Source: Aquimonas sp046318115
Lineage (GTDB): Bacteria; Pseudomonadota; Gammaproteobacteria; Xanthomonadales; Xanthomonadaceae
Reading direction: 5' to 3'
DNA length: 62,656 nt
NCBI GenBank assembly: GCA_046318115.1
Contig: JBKCVA010000091.1
Coordinates: 1-62,656 of the forward strand
In this document: piece by piece, positions 60,645 to 62,656 of the stretch
How positions within the stretch are numbered: position 1 is the first letter of the stretch
Layout of the letters: each line of letters starts with the position of its first letter
Position numbers and translations under genes: made by a program
Notes under the pieces: model-generated
Database searches by the model: none
The model's input: only the letters and a program-made list of their open reading frames with translations
What the model was told of the DNA's origin: nothing

Positions 60645-61147
60645 TGGGGTCTTCAACCGGGCAATCAGGCGCGTTGTTTGCCGTAGCCGTGGGTACGCGG
60701 GCCAAGCTTCGCCCAGTGCTACGAAGCCGGACCTGACTCCTGACCCGCACGCCCAAGGGGGTCGGGCGGAGCGGGGGTTGAAGAGCGGGGATCGAGTAAG
60801 GGCCGGCGAGAGGAGTGGCGTTGTCGCTATCGTGTGGCTTGGTGCAGCCTGATCGACTGGGACGAGCGCGGGGGCGGATGCAAAGCGCCTTGCCGCGTCG
60901 CAGTTCGCAGGCTTGGCACCTCCGCACCTGCGGCCGAGGCACTCAGCCGGCGTGCTTGCCTTGAGCCGGCCGCGGTGCAACGATCACGCCGCGCCGGAGA
61001 TCCCGCCAAAGGCCGCCAGATTAGGCCGACGTGATAGGCGGAGAGGTCGGTGTAAGTTGCTGATTAGATTAAATAAATTTCCAGGCCCGTGCGCAAGTCG
61101 CCAGATTATGCGTCGGAGTTATCACGACGGTTTCCGTCTAATAGTAG
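60645..61147. other. Non-coding flank and candidate attI of the cassette array
   Basis: No supported gene lies in these 503 bases. The left part is GC-rich. From about 61050 it becomes AT-rich (GATTAGATTAAATAAATTTC), unlike the rest of the window, and ends at the GTTAGAA recombination point where cassette 1 begins. There is no attC on this side, so the last hundred or so bases occupy the position of an integron attI site. No intI remnant was found on either strand here, so the attI call is positional only. Confidence 0.45.
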
Positions 61148-61159
61148 TTAGAACTCACT

Positions 61160-61645
61160 ATGAGCGCTGTCGTACACGGATTGATCGGAGGAGCAATTGC
61201 CGCGCTTCTCACAGCCTACATCGCGAGCCGCGCCGCTCTGCGGGGTGAGCGCGGCGTCCTTCGCTTCGGCCCCTTCATGTGGTGCTTGGGCATCGCTTGC
61301 TTGGCCTTCGCCGCGTTTCCTATAGTCATCACGTTCGGGTTCGGTCATGAAAAGGAATTTCTCGCAAAGGTGGCGCTGTTCGGGGCGTTCTTGTCTGGCG
61401 GCATTTACTGTATCGGAGAAGCTGCCTTCGTCACTGGCAGGTTCGATGAGAAGGGCATCGAGTTCCGTACGCCATGGACCGGGGCAAAGCGGGAGTTGTG
61501 GCGCGATCTTGTAGCAGTGAGGTTCAACGACGTGGCAGGGTGGTACACGCTCACGTTCCGAGATGGTAAGAAGGTTCGTCTTTCAAGGTTCTTGCTCGGG
61601 CACGGTCTAGCACTTGAAGCTGCGAGTTCCGGCGGTGAGTTCTAA
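61160..61645 (+). CDS. Cassette 1 protein: membrane protein with PH-like domain
   Basis: This 161-residue protein has three hydrophobic segments: about 5-25, 38-62 (LGIACLAFAAFPIVITFGF) and 68-92. A soluble C-terminal part resembles bacterial PH-like domains (GIEFRTPWTGAKRELWRDL, then VRFNDVAGWYTLTFRDG). It probably lies in the inner membrane with the PH-like part in the cytoplasm. The start ATG is 12 bases from the cassette boundary without a clear ribosome-binding site, so it depends on an upstream promoter. The stop codon lies within R''. Function is unknown. Confidence 0.82.
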   Translation: MSAVVHGLIGGAIAALLTAYIASRAALRGERGVLRFGPFMWCLGIACLAFAAFPIVITFGFGHEKEFLAKVALFGAFLSGGIYCIGEAAFVTGRFDEKGIEFRTPWTGAKRELWRDLVAVRFNDVAGWYTLTFRDGKKVRLSRFLLGHGLALEAASSGGEF

Positions 61646-61730
61646 CTATGCGTTCAAGCGGACCGCGGGGACAGGCCACGGTGTTTCCTGATGTTCCCTC
61701 GGCCCGCGGCCGCTTAACGCGGCGTTAGCC
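61640..61730 (+). repeat. attC site 1
   Basis: This attC of about 91 bases has R'' TTCTAAC (61640-61646), L'' with GCGTTCAAGCGG, L' with CCGCTTAACGC, and R' GTTAGCC (61724-61730), with the crossover after G61724. The inner arms pair except for one extra base (C) in L'', the extrahelical base that directs integrase strand choice. Confidence 0.92.
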
Positions 61731-61744
61731 CCCTCAGACTCCGT

Positions 61745-62185
61745 ATGACCGTCCAAGAGAAGGCGTTTGACCTTGAAGACTCCCAGAACTCGGCATGGGA
61801 GGAAAAGTTCACGGCCTCCCGCTTTTCATCCGAGTCTGGAGATCACGTTTCAGCCATTGCGCTCGCAGATGACGCATGGGAGCTTCTTCCTGAACCGCGG
61901 TATCGTTGCGGTGTTTCCTACATCACGCTTCTGCGAAGAATTTCAGCTCGATACAAGGCTTCGGAGTGGAGATCCGGCGTAGAGATTTCAACGGCGGCCG
62001 CATCGGCCACTCCCTTTTCTACTCAAGTTCCCGTGTTTCTAGTCAAAGCAGGCATTGGCATGTTTGAGTCCAACAACCTTGAGGGGGCACTCGATTCCTT
62101 CGGCAAGTCTTGGAGGTTGGCCAAGAACTTTGGCTTCAAGGGCGAAGACCCGAAGTATTTAGCCTTCTACAAGTCCGGGGGCTAA
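61745..62185 (+). CDS. Cassette 2 protein: orphan helical protein
   Basis: This 146-residue soluble protein has no recognised family. It looks largely helical, with two segments of TPR-like spacing (SALADDAWELLPEP-like region and NLEGALDSFGKSWRLAKNFG). No signal peptide or membrane segment is seen. The TAA stop is inside the next R'' box. A short AG-rich sequence lies ahead of the ATG, which is 20 bases inside the cassette. It could be an immunity or adaptor protein by analogy with other cassette genes, but nothing in the sequence shows this. Confidence 0.78.
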   Translation: MTVQEKAFDLEDSQNSAWEEKFTASRFSSESGDHVSAIALADDAWELLPEPRYRCGVSYITLLRRISARYKASEWRSGVEISTAAASATPFSTQVPVFLVKAGIGMFESNNLEGALDSFGKSWRLAKNFGFKGEDPKYLAFYKSGG

Positions 62186-62252
62186 CAATTCACTCAAGCG
62201 GACAGTCCAATCGCTTCGCGATTGGAGCTGCCGCTTAGTTCAGGCGTTAGCA
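62180..62252 (+). repeat. attC site 2
   Basis: This attC of about 73 bases has R'' GGCTAAC (62180-62186), L'' with ACTCAAGCGG, L' with CCGCTTAGT, and R' GTTAGCA (62246-62252), with the crossover after G62246. It has the same one-base bulge as attC 1. The terminal region is a perfect hairpin, TCCAATCGC-TTCG-CGATTGGA. Confidence 0.92.
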
Positions 62253-62255
62253 GGC

Positions 62256-62618
62256 ATGGGTAGCTTCGCAGACTTCATGTCAAACATCTTTCGCTGGCGT
62301 CGAGGCCGGCAGGGCACCGGCTACGACAAGATGCTGCTGGCCACTGCTCCATGGCCTGTCCCATTTGATTGCTACTTGATCCGATACCCGGAAGGTAGCG
62401 AGATCCCGCCGCACACTGATCCCGTTGCCGAGCGCCGCCACTTCCGATTGAACGTAGTGGTTAAGGCATCGCCATCTGGCGGAGAGTTCGTTTGTGCTGA
62501 TCCAATCTGGGCGACCGGCCGTATTAAGTTCTTCCGGCCAGACCGCTCCGAGCACTCCGTTACTCGAGTAGTCGGCGGCAGTCGCTACGTCCTTTCGCTC
62601 GGATGGCTCTGGCGTTAG
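62256..62618 (+). CDS. Cassette 3 protein: 2OG-Fe(II) oxygenase-like
   Basis: This 120-residue protein has the core of the double-stranded beta-helix 2-oxoglutarate/Fe(II) oxygenase fold: iron ligands in PPHTDPVAERRHFRLN (His-x-Asp), the distal His in RSEHSVTRV, and the 2OG-binding Arg in GSRYVLSLGW. The length is short for the family and the N-terminal helices are minimal, so it may be a compact single-domain hydroxylase. The start is nine bases inside the cassette. Substrates of such cassette enzymes are unknown. Confidence 0.8.
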   Translation: MGSFADFMSNIFRWRRGRQGTGYDKMLLATAPWPVPFDCYLIRYPEGSEIPPHTDPVAERRHFRLNVVVKASPSGGEFVCADPIWATGRIKFFRPDRSEHSVTRVVGGSRYVLSLGWLWR

Positions 62619-62624
62619 GCTGCC

Positions 62625-62656
62625 TGCTAACAACTCGCTCAAGCGGACCAATCAAT
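62625..62656 (+). repeat. attC site 3, partial
   Basis: R'' TGCTAAC (62625-62631) is followed by the L'' core CTCAAGCGGAC, the same as in attC 1 and 2. The site is cut by the end of the window, so R' and L' are not visible. It closes cassette 3, and the array evidently continues. Confidence 0.85.

Larger units (their letters stand above)
61148..62656 (+). mobile_element. Integron gene-cassette array, start of array (continues beyond the window)
   Basis: Three consecutive single-gene cassettes are delimited by attC sites: cassette 1 is 61148-61724, cassette 2 is 61725-62246, and cassette 3 runs from 62247 to beyond the end of its attC at the window edge. In each, the first ten bases from the crossover G are the exact reverse complement of the ten bases ending in the R'' box of the same cassette's attC (GTTAGAACTC, GTTAGCCCCC and GTTAGCAGGC). 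Genes start 9-20 bases inside the cassette, all point the same way, and end inside or next to R''. Base composition is clearly less GC-rich than upstream. Cassettes are mobilised by an integron integrase, which is not in this window. Confidence 0.92.

Noticed and set aside
59964..60980. Long minus-strand open frame left of the array, considered as intI
   Set aside because: Its translation lacks the tyrosine-recombinase Arg/His-x-x-Arg/Tyr motifs and the IntI-specific patch, and is Arg/Ala/Pro-rich as expected of a shadow of the plus-strand gene.
62614..62620. GTTAGGC at the end of the cassette 3 gene, considered as an R' box
   Set aside because: It falls in the last codons (Trp-Arg-stop), has no L' arm before it, and the R'' matching the cassette start lies a few bases later. 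A coincidence is the simpler reading.

Overview
The window is a stretch of bacterial chromosome with high G+C. It looks like a gammaproteobacterium of the Xanthomonadales/Lysobacterales type. Supporting evidence: the block tig-clpP-clpX-lon-tRNA-Val/Asp-ppiD, the relA / methyltransferase-rnhA-dnaQ neighbourhood, hut genes under a HutC regulator, TorF- and Glycine-zipper-type envelope proteins, and dispersed heptad and (C)CCTCTCCC palindrome repeats familiar from that order. No species can be named from the sequence alone.

Layout. 1-3200: rplU-rpmA from a good sigma70 promoter, a structured repeat, obgE and a lipoprotein. 3300-9630: plsB, then two minus-strand genes, a secreted phosphodiesterase (ENPP type) and a GAF-GGDEF-EAL protein. 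9660-16350: a TetR regulator with palindromic upstream sites and a complete RND efflux operon (adaptor, pump, outer-membrane channel). 16440-19840: a small membrane protein divergent from a DesK/NarL-type two-component pair and an alpha/beta hydrolase. 19900-24540: histidine utilisation (hutU-hutH, divergent hutC), with an operator inside the hutU promoter, a REPIN-like element and a duplicated hutH tail. 24600-34210: dps, hrpA, a TorF porin, a YihY membrane protein with a TlpA-type thioredoxin, and a MoxR/VWA pair.

34240-43720: five tRNAs (Pro, Arg, His, Lys, Leu), then the protein-quality-control block tig, clpP, clpX, lon, tRNA-Val, tRNA-Asp, ppiD. No hupB lies between lon and ppiD, where many gammaproteobacteria carry it. 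43800-51840: fabI, mltD-gloB, a hydrolase whose start overlaps gloB's, a glycine-zipper protein, a YtcJ-type amidohydrolase, a DUF2062 protein and an M15 peptidase. 52020-59010: a secreted beta-sandwich-type protein, relA, then the tightly overlapped methyltransferase-rnhA-dnaQ-protein kinase operon.

59010-62656 is accessory. It begins with a gene-poor stretch, a small lipoprotein and an orphan gene, and then changes sharply in character. From 61148 to the end lies the beginning of an integron gene-cassette array: two complete attC sites and the start of a third, delimiting three single-gene cassettes. These encode a PH-like membrane protein, an orphan helical protein and a 2OG-Fe(II)-oxygenase-like protein. 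In every cassette the first ten bases are the exact reverse complement of the ten bases ending in the R'' box of that cassette's own attC, as the integron model requires. No integrase gene is present on the left side of the array in this window. This array is the most notable object in the window.
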